In this document: piece by piece, positions 9,301-14,143 of the stretch
Layout: every line of letters begins with the position of its first letter
Numbering within the stretch: position 1 is the stretch's first letter
DNA from: an uncultured Clostridia bacterium
Lineage (GTDB): Bacteria > Bacillota > Clostridia > Oscillospirales > Oscillospiraceae
Length of the DNA: 14,688 nt
Reading direction: 5' to 3'
Assembly: GCA_937894515.1 (NCBI GenBank)
Contig: CALCRH010000025.1
Location: forward strand, 1 to 14,688
Translations under genes and position numbers: made by a program
Notes under the pieces: generated by a model
Seen by the model: the letters and a program-made list of their open reading frames with translations, nothing else
What the model was told of the DNA's origin: nothing
Databases searched by the model: none

Positions 9301-9799
9301 CCTTGATGGAGTTGGAGCCGCCGCCGCGTACGATGAGCTGGCCTTCAATAGTCACCTTATCCAATGTCACCGTGCCGTTGCCCACAGCAGCGTCAATGAT
9401 CACATCTTTATATGTACCGCCGCTTACCGTTTTCTCCTCGGTAATGGTCAGATCCTGAACGGTCGGTGTATCTTCACCGCCGCCACCTGTGGGATGATGG
9501 CGATGATGACCGCCGCCACCGTGATAGCCTCCGCCGGATTGACCTCCGCCAGAGCTGCTGTCATCTGCTTTTTCGGTCGGCTTGCTGGCCGGTACGGGCG
9601 CAGTTTCCCCGTCCGTAACAGGATCTTCTGTATCCTCCGGCTTCGTCACCTCGGGAATCGGTTTTTTCGGCTGCTTTTCCTCATCGGTGTGTTCTTCCAC
9701 ACCGGGGGCAACCGGGTCTTCTTCTACGTGCTTTTTCCCGCAGGAGCACAGGGTAAACACCAGAAGAAGTGTCAGCAAAAATGCGGCAAATCTTTTCAT
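320..9799 (-). CDS. Giant repeat-rich surface lipoprotein (3159 aa)
   Basis: Probably an adhesin or surface-structure protein; no catalytic motif was seen. The start at 9799 is chosen because MKRFAAFLLTLLLVFTLCSC is a lipoprotein signal with lipobox LCSC (lipidated Cys20), with GGAGGA 7 bases upstream. The open frame extends to 9904, but that extra sequence is charged and would bury the signal. Order: residues 21-80 Pro/acidic linker; 81-108 Gly-rich with HHRHH at 98-102; ~112-476 Val/Thr-rich beta-helix-like repeats (GGGSNSI; VEAKADVTV at 283 and 343); 477-1192 Cys-rich modules of the form C...G...Y.C..C......ALGH; 1193-3159 beta-helix-like repeats (GTLTNHG, GTVVNDGTI) opened by headers at about 1193, 1594, 1751, 2206, 2542 and 2788 resembling T..EF..AL; and a single SLH-like segment at ~2424-2492. 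There is no LPXTG or C-terminal membrane segment. The frame is intact throughout. The regulator gene lies 82 bp upstream and the two may be co-transcribed, since no clear promoter was found between them. Function is inferred from architecture only. Confidence 0.9.
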   Translation of the reverse strand: MKRFAAFLLTLLLVFTLCSCGKKHVEEDPVAPGVEEHTDEEKQPKKPIPEVTKPEDTEDPVTDGETAPVPASKPTEKADDSSSGGGQSGGGYHGGGGHHRHHPTGGGGEDTPTVQDLTITEEKTVSGGTYKDVIIDAAVGNGTVTLDKVTIEGQLIVRGGGSNSIKVVGCDVSAVVLDKDTSGENAQAPRLELTGTEVQSVEVSQPAIIEATDTASAVQELSAKDSVTIKGEKTEIASVIVPTDAENDVTLTVNDASVAKVEVNKPVTIETSAAAGKTPVAAVEAKADVTVSGAATNVGTVTVPADAGNDVKLKVEDAKVNSVSAEAPVTIEANEYAAKIDSVEAKADVTVAGENTKIDTITVPETVTSKPAINVSAGSVNTVEAKSEASVSGGSNAIANVEAAAPVEVNSAAVAKVTVTVNVTVTVTGSSSVEVAVEVETSGSETVAIEAVNATVNVSTTQEDAPTVKVNDAPVTHIHKWVESGRVNAGCKTPGSITYTCNEPGCAVNTKTEVIPAKGHTEVVIPAVDPTCTAAGHTAGKKCAVCGEIIVETSETKALGHDFTGSYVSDETAHWHVCSYCGETDTKHTHTYSTTDCTVAARCSECGYQKAAGVHTWNAGTVQAAASCDTAGSMLYTCTSCAATKTETIPALGHTYGTPVFSWNGTNCTAARTCTREGCSHADSAIAQVSSYELKAPSCTENGVTVYTATVVFDGKTYSATTNATVNATGHTGVKQNGQAATCEENGWNDYYKCSKCQKLFSDADCKNEITNLSVWKTGDGKLAALGHTYGTTPTWNWTGYTSATATFTCTRGCGHTETVNAAITSEVTTAAGCDSTGTRTYTATVTFGGQDYSNAKTETLAVLGHTGVKQSGQAATCEVDGWKDYYECSVCHKLFSDSTCKNEITDLGAWKIGDGKVQALGHNYGTPTYTWDGDSCTATRVCANDDTHKVTETKTGTYVKDTDATCTVNEKGHYEVTFNDTQFGSAATAANSVENANSALDHSWAEAWSSDATGHWHVCTRTGCTATSIKESHVPGDAATETTPQTCTACGYELAPATGHLCVNHLTAHEANAATCTTAGNSAYWSCTCGKYYSDAEAKSEIMANSWVIAALNHAYGTTPEWDWTGYTSATATFTCTREECGHTETVDATITNRVTTAAGNDTEGVRTYTATVSFDGKTYTNTKTEAIPALIQTVTTAEEFAAGLTNTARSGVKVNGDITLTADTTIPAGKSVEIVSSKTLTVSGELRVYGTLTNHGAITGGTVDAFGGTVVNDGTIQIGDGCVLAVEKGSTLTNTGTITGGDGSEINIGDYIYANSTVTNTTTGIDNSGAVTVPVKKAAAVFDSTKLQTALNGNYDYIIPSGTGTTGTNAVTLSSLTVPAGKLLILKETVDNGTNKLHNSFTLNGDMTVAKNGLLISRGGASLNVASGFKLTANGYMRLENLTVDGHVYTEEGGLDVTTALTVNADGVLEIGSGSSMNYTGTDDAVINGTLIKTVRNVNGFEENVTSIINGVEANDTLYTLVFWEDVTVTGDRTVGTIIPVAGTLKVAPGGSLKYKEILSGSVGEDPLNGVILGNKTEQPDANGYYTLTAAVETVTNYADFAAALENDSVTAITVNADITVPSGDEWKQLDITKPVVIADGKTFTVAHYDGDSPKSQLIMNEVVIKDGGSLTLGDDAVLTATETRSGNNEMFYRYFGRIYVENGGMLDVSAGTVTSGSAIYYDYGENNEDPDSRNIVVGQTQPDNIAFVVWNEEQLRAAMADNKCTGGIEADTDIELTNDLSVDKYLLINDFQKLTVPENVTLTVPEGQTLQLSGQLYVFDGTVINHGTIYGYDVIDVYGGTLENDGIIEGMFAPNDQGDIECISLLAIEKGGTLRNFVGDIESATKSGVINDDINFVDYYYAEDEFLCNWDVLDGDTTLDIDGEHKMVIAAVFDPNKMETAMGKTISITVPGEDDVPTQIDTPKYNAVLPCGTETQSTVELGELNIPEGMLLILRKNVFDGEETYENSFEIEDLTIETGRQMVTVDEPEVTVTGKLTTYGFTAFDKLTIASGGHVDCEKDRLMVTKQLTIEDGGKLEVGGEGEFFYFGGEDGLTINGELLATTRYMNGLAESNIFAQSEIEGAEPTGTLRTLVITDDTLLYGDHTVDAIVSVSGELYLFNGSTLKYKSVFDYNGNPITSTPWTAAGPDGDGYYTVIGDFDGTVVDSSTALENALKDGGNIYLLPLEKSKQIDVSEDFGEEEGTLFESQYRINKILSNKPFTCDNDVNLVSLGGEEPIAVFFDDGFDVTADKTLTFRGLNVVAAADSTVYGRVEAHNGVLIVQGKNGDATLTISNTGTVVIGGENEWAQLAIFGEESGDKIVNNGTIENYGELSFDCDPDKGQFEGNEPLEFANYADVVRDLYRDFGEMPNMDPLEDNDRENLVDVYPDSQEMYHEDSSDDEALDGFAWLIKNGIIDAYDEDNNPELRPYHYVTKGEVKNLFTAFAEKVLATDTDLNIDGGNGYICRTDNIPVEGEDWCTSERNQYFDALREALNSLQSTEVADEAEFMEALCNPLLTEVHVTGDITLNGYYYKDGQHVNKEDDHDDGPSVYLEAAGRDRNEWREIIVEPDATLTVAEDVKMDINRDVKLRVVNGGQLIVKGNVNVFGELDPDENDESRITVDRDNDGNISYFGDAYFFGERLLEVAGDYMDMENLNIPEGYDRIDGWDDNEKVTCLVAYGLEPESDGENSWWDFGAAPEYGQMITILTNIYRDATDEPNNNLPVDVKVGDEGWPNENDILDNRNVEELLSKFSAALPKMNDNRTEIVLKHTEDENNTDGMTITGKTFTQAITVRCETSDNDWGGELNFVNCEFSNGITLTYNGDYDYRVNFHDNCTGTVTTAYPESITGDENRVRIAHPDGMTITAEAPTAFEMNDGCLCGTDSFTVNGLTINGNGCENLEVDVRKDDTTPTIEVTGSEDGSAIVLSGSYTGKLRVSGCMDVSGVALGTTDSWIELANWYDKENGDSAPNSSITLGDNDISINDDWGEQSFTGTGTIHVNNGPKENLQLTINDRNLAIPHVFGGEGSYAIFLGLADVNGVTFEVKQGDDALTGKTVRYDKSENAEGNDGFDGSNVEKTHLEKDGENTWITDPNNISLTVTVDGCTIMYENLRYNGQ
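6408..7410. repeat. Direct repeat pair within the Cys-rich segment
   Basis: A 22-bp stretch is identical at 6408-6429 and 7389-7410, 981 bp (327 codons) apart. It lies in longer similar blocks encoding TGYTSATATFTCTR followed by GHTETV and, further on, RTYTATV. In the copy nearer the C-terminus (lower coordinates) the lone Cys of the next module is replaced (AAGCDS versus AAGNDT), so that copy is diverging. It indicates module duplication inside the gene. Confidence 0.75.
7086..7610. repeat. 135-codon tandem module duplication
   Basis: Blocks 7086-7205 and 7491-7610 align without gaps at an offset of 405 bp. They share runs such as ATTTCATTCTTGCAG at the start and CACAGG in the middle. Both encode the same module: GHTGVKQ, ATCE, GW, DYY, C..C, KLFSD, CKNEIT. 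In-frame duplication at DNA level makes the region prone to gain or loss of whole modules by recombination. Confidence 0.8.
8748..8953. repeat. 60-codon direct repeat in the N-terminal beta-helix block
   Basis: A 26-bp sequence is identical at 8748-8773 and 8928-8953, exactly 180 bp apart. Each copy encodes VEAKADVTV, at residues 283 and 343 of the giant lipoprotein. Flanking sequence is similar but diverged, so this marks one repeat period of the Val/Thr-rich block. Confidence 0.75.
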
Positions 9800-9806
9800 G
9801 GGTATA

Positions 9807-9812
9807 TCCTCC
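9807..9812 (-). promoter_or_regulatory. Ribosome binding site of the giant lipoprotein
   Basis: GGAGGA on the minus strand, 7 bases before the ATG at 9799-9797. This is the best Shine-Dalgarno match near the 5' end of the long frame, and it fixes the start at the lipoprotein signal peptide instead of the upstream ATG at 9904. Confidence 0.85.
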
Positions 9813-9881
9813 AATTTCTCTACGATTTGCAGAGTTTTACGCCTAATATGTAATATAATTCTTTCAACGGATTCGTCCTTT

Positions 9882-11414
9882 TCAGCCATCCAGATGCTTT
9901 GCACATTGATTTCTCAACGCAGTCAGCTCCCCTATCACATGGCGCTTGCTTCCGTAAATATCCGTTTGCGCCCAAAGGTTATCAAAGTGCCTCTGAAACT
10001 CGTCTATCAGCATCAGCTGATCGGAATAGACCATAACAGGCTTGTCGATATTCCACGAGTGGATCATGATGTGCTTATTGTTTTTGATATGCCAGCAGGA
10101 GTTTGGCATGAAGAGCTGCTCATCATCCAGCAGCACGACGTGGAAATTCGGATTTGTCTCCAGATAGTGGATATAGCCATCCAGGAGGTTGACACAGTCC
10201 TGCGCATCCAGATGCCAAATACCGGCATCAAAGAAATACATGGACGGCATTCGGCAGCGACCGGTTTCCACGATCTCACGCAGCTTCGTAAGCGACAAGA
10301 CCTCACGGAAGCGGGAATTGTTCAGCACCTCATCCATGGCCACCTTGAAGCGGGCAAACTCATCATACCGCCATTGATACTGGTCTGCAGGATGGTTGAA
10401 CTCCCGCAGAACCCTGCCGTAATCTTCCACCGTCATAAACAATGGATTTAAGCCGCTTTTGATCACGTCGAGGCTGCCGGGTATGCCATATTCCTCAAAG
10501 AAAATCTCGATGATATTTCTGGCAAAACTGTCATCGTAGGCAGTCATCATGGGTCTGGCGAAGCGTTTACTGTTCTCAAAGCTGTCAGTCATATCATGCA
10601 CAATCGCAAGGTCACGTATTACAGTGCCAACAGCGGAGCAGCGGCGCTGAACAGCTTCTGTGATGATTATGGCAGTGCGATTGGGGATCACAATGCTCAT
10701 GGATATTGTGAACGTCTGCGGCGTTCCCTGAATCGCCGAAAGCTTCAACTGTCCCTGCACCAGCATGGGCATATAGGCGCTTAGAAGTCTGCTTGCCATA
10801 CTGGAGTTGTTTGCCGATTCAACAAGCATATTTATGATGATCTTATTATTCTCAACAGCACTTCCCAGAACAGAAAGTATTTTTTTGTCAACGGCTACAC
10901 TGGAACTTTCACTGCTCAGATAAATGTTGATCACCGTTTCCGGTTCAAGCGTGGACAATTCCTGCCGGAGAAGCTCTGCGATCTCGTCAGTACCGTCATG
11001 GGCAGAAAGTGCGGGAACGTCATCATGAGCCGTATCATCAGAGTGACTCACTACGGAGGATCGGAAACTGCCGACCAGTAGAAGATTGGGAAAATCTTCA
11101 TCCTCATTCTCCGGCGTCTGATAATCCGCATCCGGACACAGCCAGTTGGCGATCCCACCGGATGGCATACCTGAGAATACCGGCTTGCCGATCTGGGCCG
11201 AGAGCCAGGATCTGTTCTCTGCCGTCATACTGCGGTTGAGGACAAACCGTTCAATAGCAATGGAATGACCGGGAGCGCTTCTTTTTCCGCAGCCTTCTTT
11301 TCTCCAGCGGCAAACCAGCGAGGGGTCAACGTTCAGTGCTTTCGCCAACTGTGCATTTTGAATGTCAAGCTGTTCCATCAGTTTGTTCAAATTTTTCGCA
11401 AAAACAGTATTCAT
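9882..11414 (-). CDS. XRE-type HTH regulator with unknown C-terminal domain (510 aa)
   Basis: Residues ~18-41 (QNAQLAKALNVD, then PSLVCRWRKEG) form a helix-turn-helix of the Cro/CI (XRE) type: helix 2 reads QLAKALNV and recognition helix 3 reads PSLVCRWR. An acidic linker follows (ENEDED, ~100-107), then about 370 residues I cannot assign to a family. That part has alternating hydrophobic strands (TVINIYL, KIIINML, FTISMSIVIP, TAIIITEA) and, near the end, FHVVLLDDEQLF, KHIMIHSW and KPVMVYSD, which suggests a globular alpha/beta sensor or effector domain. There is no signal peptide, so it is cytosolic. The ATG at 11414 has AGGGGGA (11422-11428) 7 bases upstream and a good promoter at 11463-11491. 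It ends 82 bp before the giant lipoprotein on the same strand and is divergent from another lipoprotein. Local control of both neighbours is inference. Confidence 0.85.
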   Translation of the reverse strand: MNTVFAKNLNKLMEQLDIQNAQLAKALNVDPSLVCRWRKEGCGKRSAPGHSIAIERFVLNRSMTAENRSWLSAQIGKPVFSGMPSGGIANWLCPDADYQTPENEDEDFPNLLLVGSFRSSVVSHSDDTAHDDVPALSAHDGTDEIAELLRQELSTLEPETVINIYLSSESSSVAVDKKILSVLGSAVENNKIIINMLVESANNSSMASRLLSAYMPMLVQGQLKLSAIQGTPQTFTISMSIVIPNRTAIIITEAVQRRCSAVGTVIRDLAIVHDMTDSFENSKRFARPMMTAYDDSFARNIIEIFFEEYGIPGSLDVIKSGLNPLFMTVEDYGRVLREFNHPADQYQWRYDEFARFKVAMDEVLNNSRFREVLSLTKLREIVETGRCRMPSMYFFDAGIWHLDAQDCVNLLDGYIHYLETNPNFHVVLLDDEQLFMPNSCWHIKNNKHIMIHSWNIDKPVMVYSDQLMLIDEFQRHFDNLWAQTDIYGSKRHVIGELTALRNQCAKHLDG

Positions 11415-11462
11415 AATCCTTTCCCCCTTAATATTTATTTTATCATTTCAATGTCATTATAA

Positions 11463-11491
11463 ATTATAAGGATGTTTATTCATGTTGTAAA
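11463..11491 (-). promoter_or_regulatory. SigA-type promoter of the XRE regulator
   Basis: On the minus strand, TTTACA (11491-11486), a 17-base spacer, then a perfect TATAAT (11468-11463). The expected start of transcription near 11456 gives a leader of about 40 bases with the Shine-Dalgarno site at its end. A second TATAAT at 11461-11456 lacks a matching -35 box. Confidence 0.7.
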
Positions 11492-11508
11492 TAAAACGTT
11501 CTCAATCT

Positions 11509-11527
11509 TTCATTGACAATTCATTGA
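11509..11527. promoter_or_regulatory. TTCATTGA direct repeat, candidate operator
   Basis: TTCATTGA occurs at 11509-11516 and 11520-11527, 11 bp start to start, which is about one helical turn. It lies just upstream of the regulator's -35 box. The inverted word TTTCAATG is also present at 11446-11453, on the other side of the promoter. Binding by the adjacent XRE protein is a guess from position and spacing. Confidence 0.4.
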
Positions 11528-11640
11528 AAAATTAGGGTGAACTGTTAGATATTTCATTTATTGGATATTTCATATTATATTTCGTTTTTCATTTCAGTCT
11601 TTTTATTATGATTAAGCAGCCAATTCTGGATAACTATTGC

Positions 11641-11670
11641 TTGCCTTCTTTAAAGGGCTTGTGTTAAAGT
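11641..11670 (+). promoter_or_regulatory. Promoter of the 11721 lipoprotein gene
   Basis: An extended -10 element, TG-T-TAAAGT (TG at 11662-11663, hexamer 11665-11670), lies 18 bases after a weak -35 TTGCCT (11641-11646). It gives a leader of roughly 45 bases to the ATG at 11721. The hexamers are imperfect, so this is probable rather than certain. Confidence 0.5.
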
Positions 11671-11720
11671 ATTTTTGGAATTAACTGCTACATTGGCAGC
11701 GGAGAAAGAAGGCGATTTGA

Positions 11721-12947
11721 ATGAAACGCATCATAGTTCTTGCACTCACCATGTTTTTGCTCCTTTCCTGCACCGCCTGCGGCGACCGGCAATTCGGAAA
11801 GGAAGCTGAATCCCAGATGCCGGAGACCGAAACAGTCACCGTCGGCACAGAGGACGGCGGCTCCGCTGAGGTCGAATATCTCTCCACGGTGCGAGTGGGG
11901 CTGCAGCCTGATAGTGTTGGCTGGCCGGAAATGCGATTGCTTGACACAAGTGCCACCATAACTTTCTGCGGCAGCATCTTTCAGCTTTCAGGACTTGACG
12001 ATGTGGGCGGCTATCCGTACACGGTGCAGAATATTCTGGAACATGGTGATTGCTGTGAGATACAGATGGAAAGCGTCGGAGGTGGTATAGCGGATAACCG
12101 ACTTGATTCCGCCTCTGTAATACTGCGCATTTTGGCCGAAGGTGAAGAGAATCCCTGGGAGTGCTTTGGGATTCCCTATGCCCCTGAGGGAGAGACCGTC
12201 CATCAGAGGGACGAAAACAGCGACTGGCATCGGGACTGTCTCATTCTGGAGCAGACCGAGGACACACTCTGCTTTGTCGCGGATGAGGGAAGAATGGACC
12301 GCGGTGTACCTACCACCTTTCTTATTTGCATCCGCTTATATGACGGATATTTCCTCGAAGCTCGTGCTGAACACGCAGTTTTAAATCCAAGCACGGGCTC
12401 TTTGACGGAAAACGACCCCTACCGAGACGAAACCTTGCGTGAACCACTGCGGAAAACGGCGGAGGATCTGCTGCGCGGCGCCACAGTCGTTCTCCACCCT
12501 GCACCGGAGGACGCAGCCAAGCTGCTGCCCCACGAGCTGCAGCTTTGGAACGGCAACAAAGGGCTTTCCAAGGAGCCGCTTATGACTCTCCCATGCAGCG
12601 AGATTCTGCAAGTCGGCTATGGCGATGACCAGCGCAGTATTGTGCGCTTCCGCTCTGTCGATGCCGACGGCGATCCTGCCATCATCACCATGACGCACAT
12701 CGCCCGTATGCTGTTCGATGAGGTAGATATGGCGCAGGCAAAGGCGTGGATTGACGCGTACAAAGCAGGCAAGAAGTCGCCTAATCCGGCGATGAGCGAA
12801 TATCTCGGCGTGGACGCCGTCGCTGTGGATGGCGGCTGGGTGCTGGACTTTGGCACAACGTATGCTTGGGATAACAACGAGCAACGGCAGCCGCTCTGCG
12901 TGTATCTCACCATAGAGCCGGCAACGGAAGAGACAACGCTTAGTTAA
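11721..12947 (+). CDS. Lipoprotein of unknown function (408 aa)
   Basis: The N-terminus MKRIIVLALTMFLLLSCTAC is a typical lipoprotein signal. Either Cys17 (LLSC) or Cys20 (CTAC) could be lipidated, and a short charged linker follows (KEAESQMPETETV). The start ATG has AGAAGG (11707-11712) 8 bases upstream. The rest (~residues 50-408) is a soluble mixed alpha/beta sequence with no further membrane segment and no catalytic motif I recognise. It has about ten scattered Cys residues besides the signal (for example TFCGS, GDCCEI, WECFG, LPCSEI), which is many for an exported Gram-positive protein. It is read away from the XRE regulator and closed by a hairpin 25 bp downstream, so it appears to be a single-gene transcript. 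It is likely attached to the outer face of the cytoplasmic membrane; its role is unknown. Confidence 0.85.
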   Translation: MKRIIVLALTMFLLLSCTACGDRQFGKEAESQMPETETVTVGTEDGGSAEVEYLSTVRVGLQPDSVGWPEMRLLDTSATITFCGSIFQLSGLDDVGGYPYTVQNILEHGDCCEIQMESVGGGIADNRLDSASVILRILAEGEENPWECFGIPYAPEGETVHQRDENSDWHRDCLILEQTEDTLCFVADEGRMDRGVPTTFLICIRLYDGYFLEARAEHAVLNPSTGSLTENDPYRDETLREPLRKTAEDLLRGATVVLHPAPEDAAKLLPHELQLWNGNKGLSKEPLMTLPCSEILQVGYGDDQRSIVRFRSVDADGDPAIITMTHIARMLFDEVDMAQAKAWIDAYKAGKKSPNPAMSEYLGVDAVAVDGGWVLDFGTTYAWDNNEQRQPLCVYLTIEPATEETTLS

Positions 12948-12971
12948 ATCAACCCTCTACAACCCAACAAA

Positions 12972-13030
12972 AAATTGACCTTTCTTCAGGCGAGGTAACT
13001 GCAAGGTACCGTCCGGAGAAAGGTCAATTT
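12972..13030. terminator. Bidirectional terminator between converging genes
   Basis: 14-bp perfect arms AAATTGACCTTTCT (12972-12985) and its complement (13017-13030) enclose about 30 bases that contain a small inner GGTA/TACC pairing. The minus strand continues into TTTTTTG; the plus strand ends in ATTTCTTATT. It follows the lipoprotein stop by 25 bp and lies 28 bp beyond the stop of the deacetylase remnant. Confidence 0.75.
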
Positions 13031-13057
13031 CTTATTAGATGTTGAATGGCTCTAAAG

Positions 13058-13453
13058 TCAGCAAGCCGTTGCTACAACAGGGCTTGAAGCTGTTACACCT
13101 TGCTCCACTGACCACTGGATCGGCTCCATGCCGATAGAGCGTATAGCAGAGATCACATGGTCGTCATACTCGCCGTAGGGACAGCGGATCAGCGTAGGGC
13201 ATCTCCCCGTCACTTCTTCAATTTTCCCACAGCTTTCCTGTACATCTGATACAATTTGCTCCGCACTCAAACCATTGTAGTGATCATGGTGAGAACTATG
13301 ACTCATCACCTCATGCCCGGCATCGTGGAGTGCCTTGACCGACTCCGGATATTTCTCCACCCAGTCACCCACCACAAAGAACGTGGTCTTGACGTTATAT
13401 TTTTCCAGAATGTCGATCAACAACTGTGTATCCTCGTTCCCCCAGGGTGGCAT
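13058..13453 (-). pseudogene. Polysaccharide deacetylase (NodB/PdaB-type) remnant
   Basis: Homology to the NodB domain of peptidoglycan/polysaccharide deacetylases runs from WGNEDTQ (13444) to PIQWSV (13106): NVKTTFFVVGDWVEKYPE, SVKALHDAGHEVMSH, then RCPYGEYDDHV. Numbered from the ATG at 13453, motif 2 survives as H52-x-x-x-H56 (metal ligands) and motif 3 as R90-C-P-Y-G94. Motif 1 (TFDD or TFDA), which supplies the catalytic Asp, is absent: the bases just before WGNED read TLMPP in this frame, whereas one frame over they give HSDAT, pointing to a small indel. The C-terminal third (normally the LDW segment and a final LHD/LHN motif) is replaced by 16 unrelated residues and a stop. The frame stays open up to 13651, but that upstream part has no family similarity. 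Intact relatives are well over 200 residues; here ~115 align. Almost certainly inactive as an enzyme. Confidence 0.8.
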
Positions 13454-13576
13454 CAGAGTGCGGCAACAATCTGCACCTTGTTTTGCATATAGAATATTCA
13501 TCAAAAATAAAATAAGGTGCAGATTTGAGAAATTGTTTTTCTGCTGTTGTTTCCATCCACATGGAATCTGCTTAGC

Positions 13577-13605
13577 ATTATAGCAAATCGTCAATGAAAA
13601 TACAA
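13577..13605 (-). promoter_or_regulatory. Intact promoter upstream of the deacetylase remnant
   Basis: On the minus strand, TTGTAT (13605-13600), a 17-base spacer ending in TGC, then a perfect TATAAT (13582-13577), forming an extended -10 promoter. The spacer contains TTTCATTGACGATT (13599-13586), which matches 13 of 14 bases of 11508-11521 in the regulator's promoter region. The transcript would begin near 13570 and run into the deacetylase remnant. Confidence 0.6.
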
Positions 13606-13628
13606 CTCCAAACTTGTGACATTGTGAT

Positions 13629-13653
13629 GGATGGCCCCGCGCAAAGGCCATCC
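13629..13653. other. Short GC-rich hairpin
   Basis: GGATGGCC (13629-13636) and GGCCATCC (13646-13653) pair perfectly around 9 bases, followed on the plus strand by TTTATTAT. It has the form of a weak plus-strand terminator, but no plus-strand gene lies just upstream. It may instead insulate the two divergent promoters at 13577-13605 and 13671-13699. Confidence 0.35.
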
Positions 13654-13670
13654 TTTATTATAAATAGGCA

Positions 13671-13699
13671 TTGCAATCTCAACCAAGATTCTTCATAAT
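13671..13699 (+). promoter_or_regulatory. Promoter of the 13730 orphan gene
   Basis: TTGCAA (13671-13676), a 17-base spacer and CATAAT (13694-13699) form a plausible SigA-type promoter. Transcription would start near 13706, only about 7 bases before the AAAGGAGG ribosome binding site. The placement supports the downstream small gene being real. Confidence 0.5.
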
Positions 13700-13729
13700 A
13701 GACACAACGAGCAAAGGAGGTAGGTCAGT

Positions 13730-14110
13730 ATGAAAAACCGCGCCGTATCCATCACCAATATTCAAGCGACGCTAAAGCAAACGGGACCGCTTTCCGCGTA
13801 CAGGATTCTTAATATCTATTTTTTGTTTTCCTTACTCAATGCGCTCCCTTGCGAAAACAGCATGCCGATATATGATACAACGCGCTTTCAAACTGCATAT
13901 GCTTCATTTTCAAATAGCCCACTTTCCGGCGCTTTGCAGCAAAGTGACGTAAGGTCCGCAATTGATAGTCTCTTGGAACAGCTTCGTAGGGATGGTCAAT
14001 TTGATCGAGATATGCTTAGTAACTGGATGCCATTTATTCCGGCGCAGAGGGAAGACTCGTTCCGCGCGGCATCTAAAAAAGGGACACATATTGTGCAAAT
14101 ATCTAAATGA
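13730..14110 (+). CDS. Small orphan protein (126 aa)
   Basis: The ATG at 13730 follows a near-perfect AAAGGAGG (13713-13720) with a 9-base spacer, a promoter-like pair at 13671-13699, and is closed by a strong hairpin 33 bp after the stop. These signals, rather than similarity, are the case for it being a gene. Residues 1-20 are polar and basic; 24-40 (YRILNIYFLFSLLNALP) form a hydrophobic stretch that could be one membrane segment or the core of an amphipathic helix; 68-100 are predicted helical and charged (SDVRSAIDSLLEQLRRDGQF); the tail is basic (FRAASKKGTHIVQISK). I do not recognise the family. It could also be the surviving part of a longer gene. Its base composition is intermediate between the GC-richer genes to the left and the AT-rich right end. 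Confidence 0.5.
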   Translation: MKNRAVSITNIQATLKQTGPLSAYRILNIYFLFSLLNALPCENSMPIYDTTRFQTAYASFSNSPLSGALQQSDVRSAIDSLLEQLRRDGQFDRDMLSNWMPFIPAQREDSFRAASKKGTHIVQISK

Positions 14111-14143
14111 ATTGCCTCCTCGTTTTCCACCTCTCCTCATACT

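Larger units (their letters stand above)
11415..11720. other. AT-rich divergent promoter region
   Basis: The 306 bp between the regulator (-) and the lipoprotein (+) contain no gene. They hold an outward promoter for each side, a TTCATTGA direct repeat, and several further ATTTCAT-like words (around 11550-11600). AT content is clearly higher than in the flanking genes. Confidence 0.8.

Noticed and set aside
9800..9881. A separate promoter for the giant lipoprotein in the 82-bp gap
   Set aside because: AT-rich words such as TTGAAA and TATATT are present on the minus strand, but no pair has a workable 16-18 base spacing.
9800..9904. Upstream in-frame ATG at 9904 for the giant lipoprotein
   Set aside because: It would add 35 charged residues before an obvious lipoprotein signal and overlap the regulator's end, and the GGAGGA site supports the start at 9799.
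13454..13651. Extension of the deacetylase frame to an ATG at 13651
   Set aside because: The extra residues show no similarity to the family and run upstream of the promoter at 13577-13605, so they are open by chance.
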